From an uncultured Alkaliphilus sp. (GTDB lineage: Bacteria; Bacillota; Clostridia; Peptostreptococcales; Natronincolaceae): a DNA stretch of 64,000 nucleotides. This document shows, in pieces, positions 8,528-17,550 of the stretch. Below the pieces are notes generated by a model. The model was not told where the DNA came from. It did no database searches and saw only the letters and a program-made list of their open reading frames with translations. The position numbers and the translations under genes were made by a program. The DNA lies in NCBI GenBank assembly GCA_938074565.1, contig CALJEQ010000008.1, forward strand, positions 62,001 to 126,000, read 5' to 3'. Every line of letters begins with the position of its first letter. The stretch's first letter is position 1.

Positions 8528-9715
8528 TTAGTTATAAATTTGCTTTTGTTTAGCGATGTCCTCAATTACCTCTATAATTATCTTCCCATTTAATACCTTG
8601 CCCTCTTGATTAAAGTCTACTTTTGTATTGGTTATTTCTCCTTCTATAGGTATTTGATCCATCAGTTCCAACACTGCCTCTTGATGAATTTTTTCCTTTG
8701 CCTCTTGTATATCTATTACTTCTTCTACATCAACTACCTCATCATAGGTTTCTACAATAATTTCGACAGGTAATTTTATATTCCTCCATAGGGCAGGTGT
8801 TTTATTTGACTTTTCAACTACATAATTTGAAAAAGGTACTTCATTACCACCTAAAGCCAGTTGAAGTTGCCCTAATTTCATAGTTCTTCGTATATATTGT
8901 TCTCCTGTTTTATGCTTTTTTATTTCAACTAGAGACATAGATTTATTAATTTCATAATAGGTTTTAGCATAAACCTCCCCATATGCATGGACATACATTG
9001 GATTTTCCAAATGTTCTCTAGAAACAATCCCTGTAATTAATAAATCTCCTTCTGTTACTATGTCACCCTTTTTTACTATTGCATCACCATTTCTAGCAAT
9101 GACACTTTCAATAACACCACTTTTAGTTGCTACAACATCACAAGGGATATCCTTTTCCAGTTTTTCTGGTGTTTCGGCTTTTTCTACAATTTCTATTTTA
9201 GCATACATACCCTTTATTTCTATACCTACCCATGCCAGTTCATGAAATTCCATCATTAAAAGGTTTTCCACTTTTCGTAAATCAATAAAATATCGATTAC
9301 TCCCTGGCTTCAAACCAACTTCTTCTAAATAAGTAATTATTTTTTCTTCCTCCACTCTATAATTACCAACTAATTCTACATTATAGATAAAACTTGTAGC
9401 AGTGATAATTAAAACTAGTGAAAACAACGCCCCTAATAAAAGCATTTTTCTTTTTTTAACTTTATGAGCCCAAAAAGGATACCCGTTTTTTTCAGATAGA
9501 TATACTTTACAACCAGCCTTCTTAGAGACTCTCCTTAGGGATTTGAATCCCTTTATCCCTATAGATGCTTCTAAAGTTGTATAGTTTAAACGTTTAATAT
9601 CCCATAAATAGATGCCTTTTTCAATACAATGATTTATAAACTTTTCTAGATATAGCCCTTCTATTCTAATGATAACATAACCCCTCATATAATTCCATAG
9701 TCTAAGTATTAACAC
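8528..9715 (-). CDS. yqfD: sporulation protein YqfD
   Basis: Member of the YqfD/SpoIV-associated family made in the mother cell and needed for efficient sporulation in Bacillus. It begins with 'L-W-N-Y-M-R-G-Y-V-I-I-R-I-E-G', has one membrane helix near residue 90-110, and a long extracytoplasmic region with 'V-G-I-E-I-K-G-M-Y-A-K-I-E-I-V-E' and 'D-I-P-C-D-V-V-A'. The GTG at 9715 was chosen (395 residues) because AAGGAG lies 8 bases upstream; another GTG at 9724 overlaps that site. It follows yqfC by 12 bases. Confidence 0.9.
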   Translation of the reverse strand: MLILRLWNYMRGYVIIRIEGLYLEKFINHCIEKGIYLWDIKRLNYTTLEASIGIKGFKSLRRVSKKAGCKVYLSEKNGYPFWAHKVKKRKMLLLGALFSLVLIITATSFIYNVELVGNYRVEEEKIITYLEEVGLKPGSNRYFIDLRKVENLLMMEFHELAWVGIEIKGMYAKIEIVEKAETPEKLEKDIPCDVVATKSGVIESVIARNGDAIVKKGDIVTEGDLLITGIVSREHLENPMYVHAYGEVYAKTYYEINKSMSLVEIKKHKTGEQYIRRTMKLGQLQLALGGNEVPFSNYVVEKSNKTPALWRNIKLPVEIIVETYDEVVDVEEVIDIQEAKEKIHQEAVLELMDQIPIEGEITNTKVDFNQEGKVLNGKIIIEVIEDIAKQKQIYN

Positions 9716-9727
9716 CTGACCCACTCC

Positions 9728-10003
9728 TTAATCCATAAATTCAACTTCATTTATTTCTCCGACAATAACAATTTCTTCAACTACAATATTTTTTAAGAGC
9801 AAATTTTTTCCTGTTACTCTTAAAATACCAGACTTGGTATAGATCCTTATCCTGCTATTGGTGTACTCTAGTATTCCCTTATGATTTTCTATATAGATTT
9901 GAAGGTTGCCCACCATAGTAACTTTAGGAAGATCTAATATAATATCCTGTGGAAGCTCCAAAATGTCCGCTATACTCTTTTTTATTTCTTCTGACTTTTT
10001 CAT
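9728..10003 (-). CDS. yqfC: sporulation protein YqfC
   Basis: A 91-residue member of the YqfC/YabP family, small sporulation proteins made in the mother cell. Matching features are 'I-L-D-L-P-K-V-T-M-V-G-N-L-Q-I-Y-I-E-N-H-K-G-I-L-E-Y' and 'R-I-Y-T-K-S-G-I-L-R-V-T-G-K-N-L'. GGGAGG precedes the ATG. It is the first gene of the yqfC-yqfD-phoH group and lies just downstream of a terminator, so a sporulation promoter should lie between 10004 and 10060; I could not identify one with confidence. Confidence 0.9.
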   Translation of the reverse strand: MKKSEEIKKSIADILELPQDIILDLPKVTMVGNLQIYIENHKGILEYTNSRIRIYTKSGILRVTGKNLLLKNIVVEEIVIVGEINEVEFMD

Positions 10004-10057
10004 ACGGCCACCTCCCTTATATAAATTTTTATGCTTATTTTTTATTTTATAGACCTC

Positions 10058-10090
10058 AAAAAAAACAAGGTAGAGCTATGCTCTACCTTG
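10058..10090 (-). terminator. Rho-independent terminator
   Basis: A perfect 11-base-pair stem (arms 10066-10076 and 10080-10090) with a 3-base loop. On the minus strand it is followed by a run of eight T. It lies 5 bases after the stop of the 172-residue gene, so it ends the nfeD-floA transcript before yqfC. Confidence 0.88.
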
Positions 10091-10094
10091 TTTA

Positions 10095-10613
10095 CTATCT
10101 ATTTCTCATACTTTTAGGCTTACCTAATACTTCTGACATAATAATGCCTTGAATTACAGCCTTCCTATCCATATCTAACCCACAAATAGAAGGAGTCTTT
10201 TTCTTTTCATCCTTATATATGGGACTTTGATTCTTTTCTTGATATGAAGACACTTTTCTTCTAACTACATCAGGTGACTCTTGTTTTATTTTAGCTACAT
10301 CTTCTTTATTTGCGGGATATGACTCTACAGGTTTTGGTTTTTTTGACTTTTTCTGATTAAATACATCATTTATATCATGGTTTAATTCCCTCAACATTTC
10401 ATCTAAACCAGCTGTGGTTCTCCTATTTTTAGGTTCCTGCCTTTTGATAGTTCTACTTTGTTGTGATGTTGGTTTAGTTTGACTTGCCGTTAAATCTCCA
10501 TGGGGTCTAGCTTCGTCTTCTGGACTACGGGTTGTGGTTTTATTTTTATCTTTATTAAAAAACGAACTAATCAAGGCAATAAATATAAAACCAATTATAC
10601 TTTCCCAACGCAT
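10095..10613 (-). CDS. unknown protein, one membrane helix, basic tail
   Basis: I do not recognise a named family. The 172-residue product has an N-terminal membrane helix (residues 5-19, IIGFIFIALISSFF), then a long hydrophilic, Lys/Arg/Gln-rich and probably disordered stretch (20-140). It ends with a compact hydrophobic segment D-R-K-A-V-I-Q-G-I-I-M-S-E-V-L-G-K-P-(x4)-R, which looks like the conserved functional part. It is the last gene before a terminator and follows floA by 28 bases, so it is likely cotranscribed with nfeD-floA and may act at the same membrane sites. That link is inference from position only. Confidence 0.65.
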   Translation of the reverse strand: MRWESIIGFIFIALISSFFNKDKNKTTTRSPEDEARPHGDLTASQTKPTSQQSRTIKRQEPKNRRTTAGLDEMLRELNHDINDVFNQKKSKKPKPVESYPANKEDVAKIKQESPDVVRRKVSSYQEKNQSPIYKDEKKKTPSICGLDMDRKAVIQGIIMSEVLGKPKSMRNR

Positions 10614-10641
10614 TGAATCACATCCTTTATGTTAGGAATTC

Positions 10642-11643
10642 TTATTTTTTATTGTTATCATTTTTATCATGGTCTTGTTCTTTAGTTACTCCTGCAATAG
10701 CTTCCCTCATATTTGTGTCTGCTAAAACATTTTTCATATTATAATAATCTAATACCCCTAATTTACCTTCTCTTAATGCAGCAGCCAAAGCCTTAGGTAC
10801 CTCAGCTTCTGCCTCAACAACCTTTGCTCTCATTTCTTGAACAGCAGCAATCATTTCTTGTTCTTTTGCGACTGCCATCGCTCTTCTTTCTTCTGCCTTA
10901 GCTTGAGCAATTCTCTTATCTGCCTCTGCTTGATCAGTTTGAAGCTCTGCACCAATATTTCTTCCAATATCAATATCCGCTATATCAATTGATAATATTT
11001 CATATGCTGTTCCAGCGTCTAATCCCTTTTTTAAAACAGTTCTTGAAATTAAGTCTGGGTTTTCCAATACTTCCTTATGACTAGAAGCAGAACCAACTGT
11101 TGTTACAATACCTTCTCCTATTCTAGCAATGATGGTTTCTTCTCCAGAACCCCCCACTAGACGCTCAATATTGGCTCTTACAGTAACTCTAGCCTTTACC
11201 ATTACCTCAATACCATCTTTAGCCACTGCTGCAATTTTAGGGGTCTCAATCACCTTAGGATTAACACTTACCTGTACTGCCTGCAATACTTCTCTACCTG
11301 CTAAGTCTATGGCAGTAGCACGTTCAAACTCTAAGTTAATTTCTGCCCTTTGTGCAGCGATCAGTGCATCAATAACGCTATTAACATCTCCACCAGCTAA
11401 GTAATGGGCTTCTAACTTATCTATATTTAAGTCTAGCCCTGCTTTTGTAGCTTTAATTAATGGATTAACAATTCTAAGAGGTTGAACCCTTCTTAAACGC
11501 ATACCAATTAACGTGAAAATACCAATTCTAACTCCTGAAAAATAAGCGGTAATCCATAAACCCAATGGAACAAAACTTAAGAATATGGATAAAACAATAA
11601 ATACTATCGCAATAATTATAACGATTGGAACTAATGATGCCAT
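10642..11643 (-). CDS. floA: flotillin-like protein FloA
   Basis: FloA (YqfA) scaffolds membrane microdomains and affects membrane fluidity and sporulation signalling. The 333-residue chain has an N-terminal hydrophobic hairpin (about 5-45), then an SPFH/band-7-like region ('[27 protein letters not shown]') and an Ala/Glu-rich coiled coil (about 230-290). It is downstream of nfeD by 12 bases, the standard flotillin pairing, and GGAGGG precedes the ATG. Confidence 0.93.
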   Translation of the reverse strand: MASLVPIVIIIAIVFIVLSIFLSFVPLGLWITAYFSGVRIGIFTLIGMRLRRVQPLRIVNPLIKATKAGLDLNIDKLEAHYLAGGDVNSVIDALIAAQRAEINLEFERATAIDLAGREVLQAVQVSVNPKVIETPKIAAVAKDGIEVMVKARVTVRANIERLVGGSGEETIIARIGEGIVTTVGSASSHKEVLENPDLISRTVLKKGLDAGTAYEILSIDIADIDIGRNIGAELQTDQAEADKRIAQAKAEERRAMAVAKEQEMIAAVQEMRAKVVEAEAEVPKALAAALREGKLGVLDYYNMKNVLADTNMREAIAGVTKEQDHDKNDNNKK

Positions 11644-11655
11644 ACAAAATCCCTC

Positions 11656-12948
11656 CTAGTCAATTTTTCTTACAATAATTCTTCTTCCCTCTACTTTTAT
11701 TACCTTTACAGTAGTTCCAGATTCAATATAATCTCCTTCTGAAACCACATCTAATAGTTCGCCATTTAGTTCTACAGTTCCTGCTGGCCTTAAGAAAGTT
11801 TTTACAATTCCTATCTCCCCCACCAAATGGTCTAATTTAGTTTTTGTTGCAAGATAACCATACTCTGGTTTTTCTGATGTCTTTAATACAATTTTATCAA
11901 AGAAATGATGTTTTGGTGCATACTTTAAGATTAACACAATGGCGACTATAGTTAAAACAAAGGCAATAAATAAAGAAGTTACGGCGGTGGCTACACTGTC
12001 TGCCGCCAAAACAATACTGACAACAATGGAAATAATTCCACCAACGCCAGGAATTCCAAATCCCGGAGCAAATGCCTCTATTGTCAATAAAACAATACCA
12101 GTTAAAAAGATGATAATAATCCCCCCTCCAGCATATCCTGCTAAAATACTACCGCCAAAGTAAAGGGCAAAGGCTACAAACGCAACAGTTCCCCCTACAC
12201 CAAATCCTGGGGTTAATAATTCAAACACAATACCTATAAATCCTAAAGATAACAATAAGGTCATCATATAGGAGCTGGTTAATATTTGAGCCAGTTTTAC
12301 TCTAAATGGTATTTCCATTTCAATAATATTACTATAACTTATATTTAACCCATCTAACAGTTCACTGTAGTCAGATGCTACAGCATCTAGAAAATCCAGT
12401 TCTTTAGCCTCTAAAGAAGTTAGGTTTAAGAGACGACCCCGTTCTATCACTCCTGGTATTTCGATACTGGAGTCTGCCATAGATGCTACTAATTGAGGAT
12501 CTCTCCCTTTTTGTTGAGCTACCGTCCTTAATTCACCTGCCCAAAATGAAAGGATTTTTTCAGTATTTGGTACTGGCTCCGCTGAACCGATGGTACCGCC
12601 CGGTGCCATGACTATATTGTCAGCAGAAATAGTAATTAATACGCCAGCGGATTCTGCCTTAGTATTCACAAAAGAAATGGTATGAATATCTGTATTTACA
12701 ATAGTCCTACCAATATCCACCGCTGCATTAATCAATCCTCCATATGTATCAACCTCAACAATAACAGCTTTTGCATTTGGGTCCATACCTACTGTTTTCA
12801 AGCTTTGTTGAAGGTATTGATGCATTGCTGAGTTAATCTCACCATGTATCTTAATCACATATACGTTTTCCCCTTGTTCTATTCCACTAACAGGTAAAGT
12901 TACTAATACAAAAATAAACAAAAATAAAAGTATCCTCTTTTTTATCAT
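11656..12948 (-). CDS. nfeD: NfeD-family membrane serine protease
   Basis: A full-length (430-residue) NfeD1b-type protein. A signal segment (residues 1-22) is followed by a ClpP-like protease domain ('K-A-V-I-V-E-V-D-T-Y-G-G', 'K-A-E-S-A-G-V-L-I', with the catalytic Ser in S-A-G), four to five membrane helices (about 225-350), and a C-terminal OB-fold ('G-x-V-E-L-N-G-E-L-L-D-V-V-S-E-G'). It forms an operon with floA and is thought to work with flotillins in membrane-protein quality control. AAGGAGG precedes the ATG. Confidence 0.9.
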   Translation of the reverse strand: MIKKRILLFLFIFVLVTLPVSGIEQGENVYVIKIHGEINSAMHQYLQQSLKTVGMDPNAKAVIVEVDTYGGLINAAVDIGRTIVNTDIHTISFVNTKAESAGVLITISADNIVMAPGGTIGSAEPVPNTEKILSFWAGELRTVAQQKGRDPQLVASMADSSIEIPGVIERGRLLNLTSLEAKELDFLDAVASDYSELLDGLNISYSNIIEMEIPFRVKLAQILTSSYMMTLLLSLGFIGIVFELLTPGFGVGGTVAFVAFALYFGGSILAGYAGGGIIIIFLTGIVLLTIEAFAPGFGIPGVGGIISIVVSIVLAADSVATAVTSLFIAFVLTIVAIVLILKYAPKHHFFDKIVLKTSEKPEYGYLATKTKLDHLVGEIGIVKTFLRPAGTVELNGELLDVVSEGDYIESGTTVKVIKVEGRRIIVRKID

Positions 12949-13020
12949 ATATCCACCTCCTTACACTACATATTCTATATATATGCATATTTTCCCTTCT
13001 TAAACTAATTATATGTATTA

Positions 13021-13053
13021 AAAAAAGGAGTTAAACTACATAACTCCTTTTTT
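13021..13053 (-). terminator. terminator after the exo/endonuclease-phosphatase gene
   Basis: Arms AAAGGAGTTA and TAACTCCTTT flank a 7-base loop, with A-runs and T-runs on both sides. It directly abuts the stop codon of the minus-strand gene at 13053 and could also work on the plus strand. Confidence 0.85.
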
Positions 13054-14150
13054 TAAGGTAAAATGATTTCTGCTTTAATAGGGTAATGGTCAGAGGCTCT
13101 ACTTTTTATTACATCATAACTATTAATATTCAAGTTTGAATCGATGAAAATGTAGTCTATTCGTCTGGATAGTAGTGGCAAATCAAATGTTGGTATATTT
13201 CCTTTATCCATTATTTCTGCTCCATCCATCATTTTCTTTTTTATTTCCCTAAGTTCATCATTATCTGGGGCTGCATTAAAGTCCCCCACTAAAATCACCT
13301 CATAGGGGAGAGTTTGAATATAATCTAGGATCACTCCTATTTGCTTTCTTCGTTCTTCTTGCTTTAATCCCAGATGTGTAACTAAGAAATGAATTTTTCT
13401 ACCCTCTACATTAATAATTGTACTCAAAAGACCCCTTGGTTCTCTTCCACTGGGTAAAGCTATATTTTCAGAAAACTCTATAGGATATTTGCTTAATACA
13501 CCATTGCCATATTTTGCAGATGCAATTGTTAAATTTTCACCAAAAACATACTGCATTGTCAATACATCACTTAAATGCTTCATCTGATTTAGAAACTTTG
13601 TGCGGGGCATTCCACTGTCAGCTTCTTGAATACCTATTATTTCAATTCCACTTTCTTTAATGATGTTCGCCATTTCATCTATAGTATTTCTACCCGTTAG
13701 GTTTTTCCCATGATGAATGTTATAGGACATTACTTTCAACTTCTTTTCACCACTTTCAGTTAAGCTTTCTTGGTTTAGAACAATATTTTTTATTTCCTTC
13801 ATATCATAGACTTTTCCTTTATTATTTTGAGGATATACTCTTATTTTGCTGAATTTTTTAAAATTTGCCATTCTTTTAGTGATATAAAAATGATTTAGTT
13901 TAATTCCCGCATCATTTTCCTTCATCAGTGGATGATTAAGCATAAAATAGTGGGTCATCTCATTTCTATCATCGAGTATCTCCAAAATAAGCTGATTAAT
14001 ATCTCTGGGGGTTTGAATTTCTAAATGGGAAATTCCACTAGCATCCTCAATTTTATAGATTTCAAGTCCTCCATGGGAAGAAGCCCTTGTTACTAAACCA
14101 AAGCTGATTAAAACGAAAATAACTGCTATTAGTTTTTTCATTCTGTCCAT
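13053..14150 (-). CDS. exported endonuclease/exonuclease/phosphatase-family protein
   Basis: A Mg-dependent phosphodiesterase fold of the DNase I/sphingomyelinase superfamily. The catalytic C-terminal domain (about residues 130-365) shows 'V-M-S-Y-N-I-H-H-G', 'I-I-G-I-Q-E-A-D', 'L-V-T-H-L-G', 'L-V-G-D-F-N-A-A-P' and 'S-D-H-Y-P-I'. The start at ATG 14150 (365 residues) follows AGGGG at a 7-base gap and gives a clean signal peptide, M-D-R-M-K-K-L-I-A-V-I-F. The N-terminal 100 residues are not recognised. The substrate (phospholipid, nucleic acid or sugar phosphate) cannot be told. Confidence 0.82.
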   Translation of the reverse strand: MDRMKKLIAVIFVLISFGLVTRASSHGGLEIYKIEDASGISHLEIQTPRDINQLILEILDDRNEMTHYFMLNHPLMKENDAGIKLNHFYITKRMANFKKFSKIRVYPQNNKGKVYDMKEIKNIVLNQESLTESGEKKLKVMSYNIHHGKNLTGRNTIDEMANIIKESGIEIIGIQEADSGMPRTKFLNQMKHLSDVLTMQYVFGENLTIASAKYGNGVLSKYPIEFSENIALPSGREPRGLLSTIINVEGRKIHFLVTHLGLKQEERRKQIGVILDYIQTLPYEVILVGDFNAAPDNDELREIKKKMMDGAEIMDKGNIPTFDLPLLSRRIDYIFIDSNLNINSYDVIKSRASDHYPIKAEIILP

Positions 14151-14232
14151 ATTCATACCCCTATCATTAGAAAGTTTAGATAATTCAATTATATCACAGG
14201 AGATGAGCATAATAATATTAACTAATATTGTC

Positions 14233-14265
14233 AAAAAAGCAACAAAACCCGGAATTCTCCGGGTT
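14233..14265 (-). terminator. terminator after yqeY
   Basis: Stem AACCCGGA/TCCGGGTT (14246-14253 and 14258-14265) with a 4-base loop, followed on the minus strand by TTGTTGC and six T. It lies 7 bases past the yqeY stop. Confidence 0.82.
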
Positions 14266-14272
14266 GTTATAT

Positions 14273-14719
14273 TTATGACTGTAAGTATCTTTTAACAATT
14301 TCATTAACCAGCTTACCATCTGCTTTACCTTTTGTTTTAGGTACAATGGCAGCCATAACTTTCCCCATATCCTTCATGGAGCTAGCATTTACTTCTAAAA
14401 TTGTATCACTTACAAGTTTTACGATTTCTTCCTCTGACATCTGTTCTGGCAAATACTTCATTAAAGCATTGATCTCTTGTTGAGCTTGTTCTACAAGGTC
14501 TTCACGACCTCCTTTTCCAAACTCTTCCAGTGCATCTCTTCTCTGTTTTACTTGCTTAGCAATAATGTCGATAACATCTTCATCAACAAGTTCAGTTCTC
14601 TTGTCTACCTCGACTTGCTTTATGTCAGCACGAATCATCGTAATAACATTTTTAAGAAGCTGTTCTTTATTCTTCATAGCTTCCTTTAGATCACTTGCTA
14701 ATTGATCCTTGAGGGTCAA
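14273..14719 (-). CDS. yqeY: GatB/YqeY domain protein
   Basis: A 148-residue cytosolic protein homologous to the tRNA-binding tail domain of GatB, usually paired with rpsU. Features are 'S-D-L-K-E-A-M-K-N-K', 'V-D-K-R-T-E-L-V-D-E-D-V', 'Y-L-P-E-Q-M-S-E-E-E' and 'D-M-G-K-V-M-A-A-I-V-P-K-T-K-G-K-A-D-G'. The TTG at 14719 is preferred because AGAGG is 8 bases upstream and it matches the family's usual 'x-S/T-L-K-x-x-L' start. The role is not settled; tRNA binding or ribosome-linked function is suspected from the domain. Confidence 0.9.
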   Translation of the reverse strand: MTLKDQLASDLKEAMKNKEQLLKNVITMIRADIKQVEVDKRTELVDEDVIDIIAKQVKQRRDALEEFGKGGREDLVEQAQQEINALMKYLPEQMSEEEIVKLVSDTILEVNASSMKDMGKVMAAIVPKTKGKADGKLVNEIVKRYLQS

Positions 14720-14744
14720 TTCATTCACCTCTTTTTTATTCTTG

Positions 14745-14933
14745 TTAGAATTTTTTAGCCTTAGAGTTGTTTCTTCTTGCAGCCTCAGCTTTTTTCTTAC
14801 GCTTTACGCTAGGCTTTTCGTAATGCTCTCTCTTTCTTACCTCTGATAAGACACCAGATTTAGCACATTGTCTTTTAAATCTACGAAGAGCACTATCTAA
14901 AGTTTCATTTTCTCTTATTTTTATCTCTGACAT
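14745..14933 (-). CDS. rpsU: 30S ribosomal protein S21
   Basis: A 62-residue, very basic protein with '[16 protein letters not shown]' and '[16 protein letters not shown]', the S21 pattern. S21 sits near the anti-Shine-Dalgarno helix and helps initiation. A long GGAGGGAGGGAG ribosome binding site precedes the ATG. A good promoter is found at 15025-15053, so rpsU-yqeY form their own operon. Confidence 0.97.
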   Translation of the reverse strand: MSEIKIRENETLDSALRRFKRQCAKSGVLSEVRKREHYEKPSVKRKKKAEAARRNNSKAKKF

Positions 14934-15024
14934 TTACTTCTCCCTCCCTCCGCTAGCACCCGCTGTGCTTTATCTATAGCAACATAATGCTATATTGCTA
15001 GTGGGATTACTACAATACCATGTT

Positions 15025-15053
15025 ATTATACATTAAATAAAAAAGTTATGCAA
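15025..15053 (-). promoter_or_regulatory. sigma-A-type promoter for rpsU-yqeY
   Basis: On the minus strand, -35 TTGCAT (15048-15053), a 17-base gap, and -10 TATAAT (15025-15030). The leader that follows is about 90 bases and contains a small inverted repeat near 14980-15002 (GCTATAG / CTATATTGC-like). The position between the HIT gene and rpsU fits. Confidence 0.75.
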
Positions 15054-15061
15054 TATAAATT

Positions 15062-15409
15062 TTAACCTGGTGGCCATTGTAATTGTCTGCCCCCTAACAA
15101 ATGAAAATGAATATGGTCTACAGTTTGACCGCCTTCCCTTCCACAGTTGTTGACAATTCTAAAACCAGAATCCTCCAGTTTAAATTCTTTAGCTAACTTT
15201 GTTATTGCTAAAAATATTTCAGGAATCACTTCCTTAATATCCTGCTGATTAAGATCAACAGCTGAAGAAATATGTTTCTTTGGGATAATCAACAGGTGGA
15301 CAGGAGCTTGAGGACTAATGTCGTTAAAAGCAACTACCATTTCATTTTCATAAACAATATTTGCAGGAATTTCACCCTTAACTATTTTACAAAAAATACA
15401 ATCTGACAT
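15062..15409 (-). CDS. HIT-family nucleotide-binding hydrolase
   Basis: A 115-residue histidine triad protein of the HINT/PKCI type, which hydrolyses purine nucleoside phosphoramidates. The triad is in 'V-D-H-I-H-F-H-L-L-G-G', and the C-terminus ends L-Q-W-P-P-G as in HINT proteins. Zinc-ligand-type residues are in the N-terminal 'C-I-F-C-K-I-V-K-G-E-I-P'. It lies between mtaB and the rpsU promoter, the usual Clostridia neighbourhood. Confidence 0.94.
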   Translation of the reverse strand: MSDCIFCKIVKGEIPANIVYENEMVVAFNDISPQAPVHLLIIPKKHISSAVDLNQQDIKEVIPEIFLAITKLAKEFKLEDSGFRIVNNCGREGGQTVDHIHFHLLGGRQLQWPPG

Positions 15410-15489
15410 GATACACCTCCTTATCCCACTTTTTTATCCATAAGTTTATTTCAACAAAAATTTAAAAAATCCTTTTATCTTTTAAAAAA

Positions 15490-16791
15490 TTATATGATTT
15501 TACCAATAATATATTCTTCTTTAACATAATCTAATAAAACATTTTTAAATTTACCCTCTAATTCTTCAGTGGTAGGTACTAGTACCTTTAAATAATCTTC
15601 AGTTAATCCTTCTGAATAGCCAGACATTTCTTTTGAATTGCTTTCAAAAAGAACTTCTTTTATTTCTCCAATAAATTGTCTTTGATATTCTTCCCTCATT
15701 TTCTGTCCCAATGCAATTAACCTTTCACTGCGATGATGTTTTTTAACACCATTTACTTGATCTGGAAAGTCTGCTGCTGGAGTACCTTTTCTTGGTGAAA
15801 ACTTAAAAACATGTATATCACTAAAAGCCATCTCTTCCACAAATTGATATGTGGTTTCAAAGTCTTCATCAGTTTCCCCAGGAAAACCTACAATAATGTC
15901 TGTAGTTAAGGCAATTTTAGGATAATATTTCCTAATTCTAGTAACAATTTGACGGTATTCTTCGGTGGTATATTTTCTATTCATTCTCTTTAGAACAGCA
16001 TCACTACCGCTTTGTAAAGATAAATGAAAGTGTTGACAAATTTTATCTAAGGTTACCAGTTCACTGATAAATTCTTCTGTAATGATGGTAGGTTCTAAGG
16101 AACTAAGTCGTATTCTTTTTAGCCCTTCCACTGCATTAACTTGTTTTAATAGATTAATAAGGGGGTTTTCTCCTTCTAAATCCTTTCCATAGGATGCCAC
16201 ATGGATACCTGTTAAAACCACTTCTTGAAAACCATTTGCAACAAGGGTTTTCACTTCTTTAATAATATCAGTGGCTTTACGGCTTCTAATTGGTCCTCTG
16301 GCATAGGGGATAATACAGTAGGCACAGTATTGATTACATCCTTCTTGAATTTTAAGAAAAGCCCTAGTCTTTCCTTTAATTTCTTGAACTGATAATTCCT
16401 CAAATTCCTTAACCTGCATAATATCATCCACTGCATTGATTTTTTCATTGATTTGGCACTGTTCTACAAATTCAACAATTTTCCCTCTTTCATTAGTACC
16501 CACAACAATATTTACCCCTTCTATTTCTAGAACTTCTTTAGGGGCTGTTTGGGCATAACAACCCACCACTGCAATTATGGAATGGGGATTATTTTTTTTT
16601 GCTCTTCTAATAAATTGTCTAGATTTTTTATCCCCGATATTTGTAACGGTGCATGTATTAATAACATATACATCTGCCACCTCTGAATCTGGAACTACTG
16701 TAAAATTTGCCTTTTCAAATAATTCAGTCATTGCTTGGGTCTCATATTGATTAACCTTGCACCCTAAGGTATGAAATGCAACTTTCTTCAC
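15490..16791 (-). CDS. mtaB: tRNA t6A37 methylthiotransferase MtaB
   Basis: MtaB adds a methylthio group to t6A at position 37 of tRNAs reading ANN codons, giving ms2t6A. The 433-residue chain has the N-terminal MTTase domain with three Cys ('L-G-C-K-V-N-Q-Y-E', 'N-T-C-T-V', 'V-G-C-Y-A-Q'), the radical SAM motif C-N-Q-Y-C-A-Y-C, and a C-terminal TRAM domain. The N-terminal 'H-T-L-G-C-K-V-N-Q-Y-E' separates MtaB from MiaB and RimO. The GTG start abuts the rsmE stop codon, with GGAGG inside the rsmE 3' end, so the two are coupled. Confidence 0.95.
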   Translation of the reverse strand: MKKVAFHTLGCKVNQYETQAMTELFEKANFTVVPDSEVADVYVINTCTVTNIGDKKSRQFIRRAKKNNPHSIIAVVGCYAQTAPKEVLEIEGVNIVVGTNERGKIVEFVEQCQINEKINAVDDIMQVKEFEELSVQEIKGKTRAFLKIQEGCNQYCAYCIIPYARGPIRSRKATDIIKEVKTLVANGFQEVVLTGIHVASYGKDLEGENPLINLLKQVNAVEGLKRIRLSSLEPTIITEEFISELVTLDKICQHFHLSLQSGSDAVLKRMNRKYTTEEYRQIVTRIRKYYPKIALTTDIIVGFPGETDEDFETTYQFVEEMAFSDIHVFKFSPRKGTPAADFPDQVNGVKKHHRSERLIALGQKMREEYQRQFIGEIKEVLFESNSKEMSGYSEGLTEDYLKVLVPTTEELEGKFKNVLLDYVKEEYIIGKII

Positions 16792-17550
16792 CTAATACCC
16801 TCCTAAATCTCCTATCTCATACATAATCATTGATAATAAAGCAAAACCAGCAGTTTCTGTCCTTAAAATCCTTGGTCCTAATGTTATTGGTAAGGTACCA
16901 TTACTTACCGCCAAATTAACTTCTTCCTCAGTATATCCACCTTCTGGCCCCACCCAGATTCCCAGTTCCTTAACAGATGAGTTTTCTGCTGAAAGAATAG
17001 CTTTAAGTCCCTTTGCTTTTTCTAACTCGTAAGCCATAATATTTAATTGATTATGTTGGCTTTGAAACAGCGCTTCTTTATATGTAATTGGATTATGTAC
17101 TTGAGGAATAATTCCTCTTTTACTTTGTTTAGCAGCTTCTTCTGCTATTTTCTGCCATCGTTCAGTCTTCTTTACTTTATCTTTTTCATTATGAAATTGT
17201 ACTACAGTTCTATCGGTAATAACTGGTTGTATTGCATGAATTCCCATTTCTGTTGTCTTTTGAATAATTAAATCCATTTTAGTAGATTTAGGTATACCCT
17301 GATATAAAATAACTTTCACTGGTGACTCTGTTGTAATTTCATCTTTTTTCTCAATAGAAAGTACTATCTGATCTTTATTAATAATATTAATCTTACCAAT
17401 ATATTCGTAGGCTATGCCATCACATACTTCAACTTTATCACCCTCTGCTAAGCGTAATACTTTAGAAATATGCTTAACATCTTCACCTTCTATTAATATT
17501 TCTTGAAGGGAATCATTTATTTGGGAAGGGTTAACAAAAAATCTATTCAT
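16792..17550 (-). CDS. rsmE: 16S rRNA m3U1498 methyltransferase RsmE
   Basis: RsmE is a SPOUT-class enzyme that methylates N3 of U1498 in 16S rRNA. The 252 residues include an N-terminal PUA-like part ('H-I-S-K-V-L-R-L-x-x-G-D') and the SPOUT knot ('K-M-D-L-I-I-Q-K-T-T-E-M-G', 'I-W-V-G-P-E-G-G-Y', 'L-G-P-R-I-L-R-T-E-T-A'). It overlaps prmA by 8 bases and abuts mtaB, so prmA-rsmE-mtaB are translated from one message. Confidence 0.95.
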   Translation of the reverse strand: MNRFFVNPSQINDSLQEILIEGEDVKHISKVLRLAEGDKVEVCDGIAYEYIGKINIINKDQIVLSIEKKDEITTESPVKVILYQGIPKSTKMDLIIQKTTEMGIHAIQPVITDRTVVQFHNEKDKVKKTERWQKIAEEAAKQSKRGIIPQVHNPITYKEALFQSQHNQLNIMAYELEKAKGLKAILSAENSSVKELGIWVGPEGGYTEEEVNLAVSNGTLPITLGPRILRTETAGFALLSMIMYEIGDLGGY

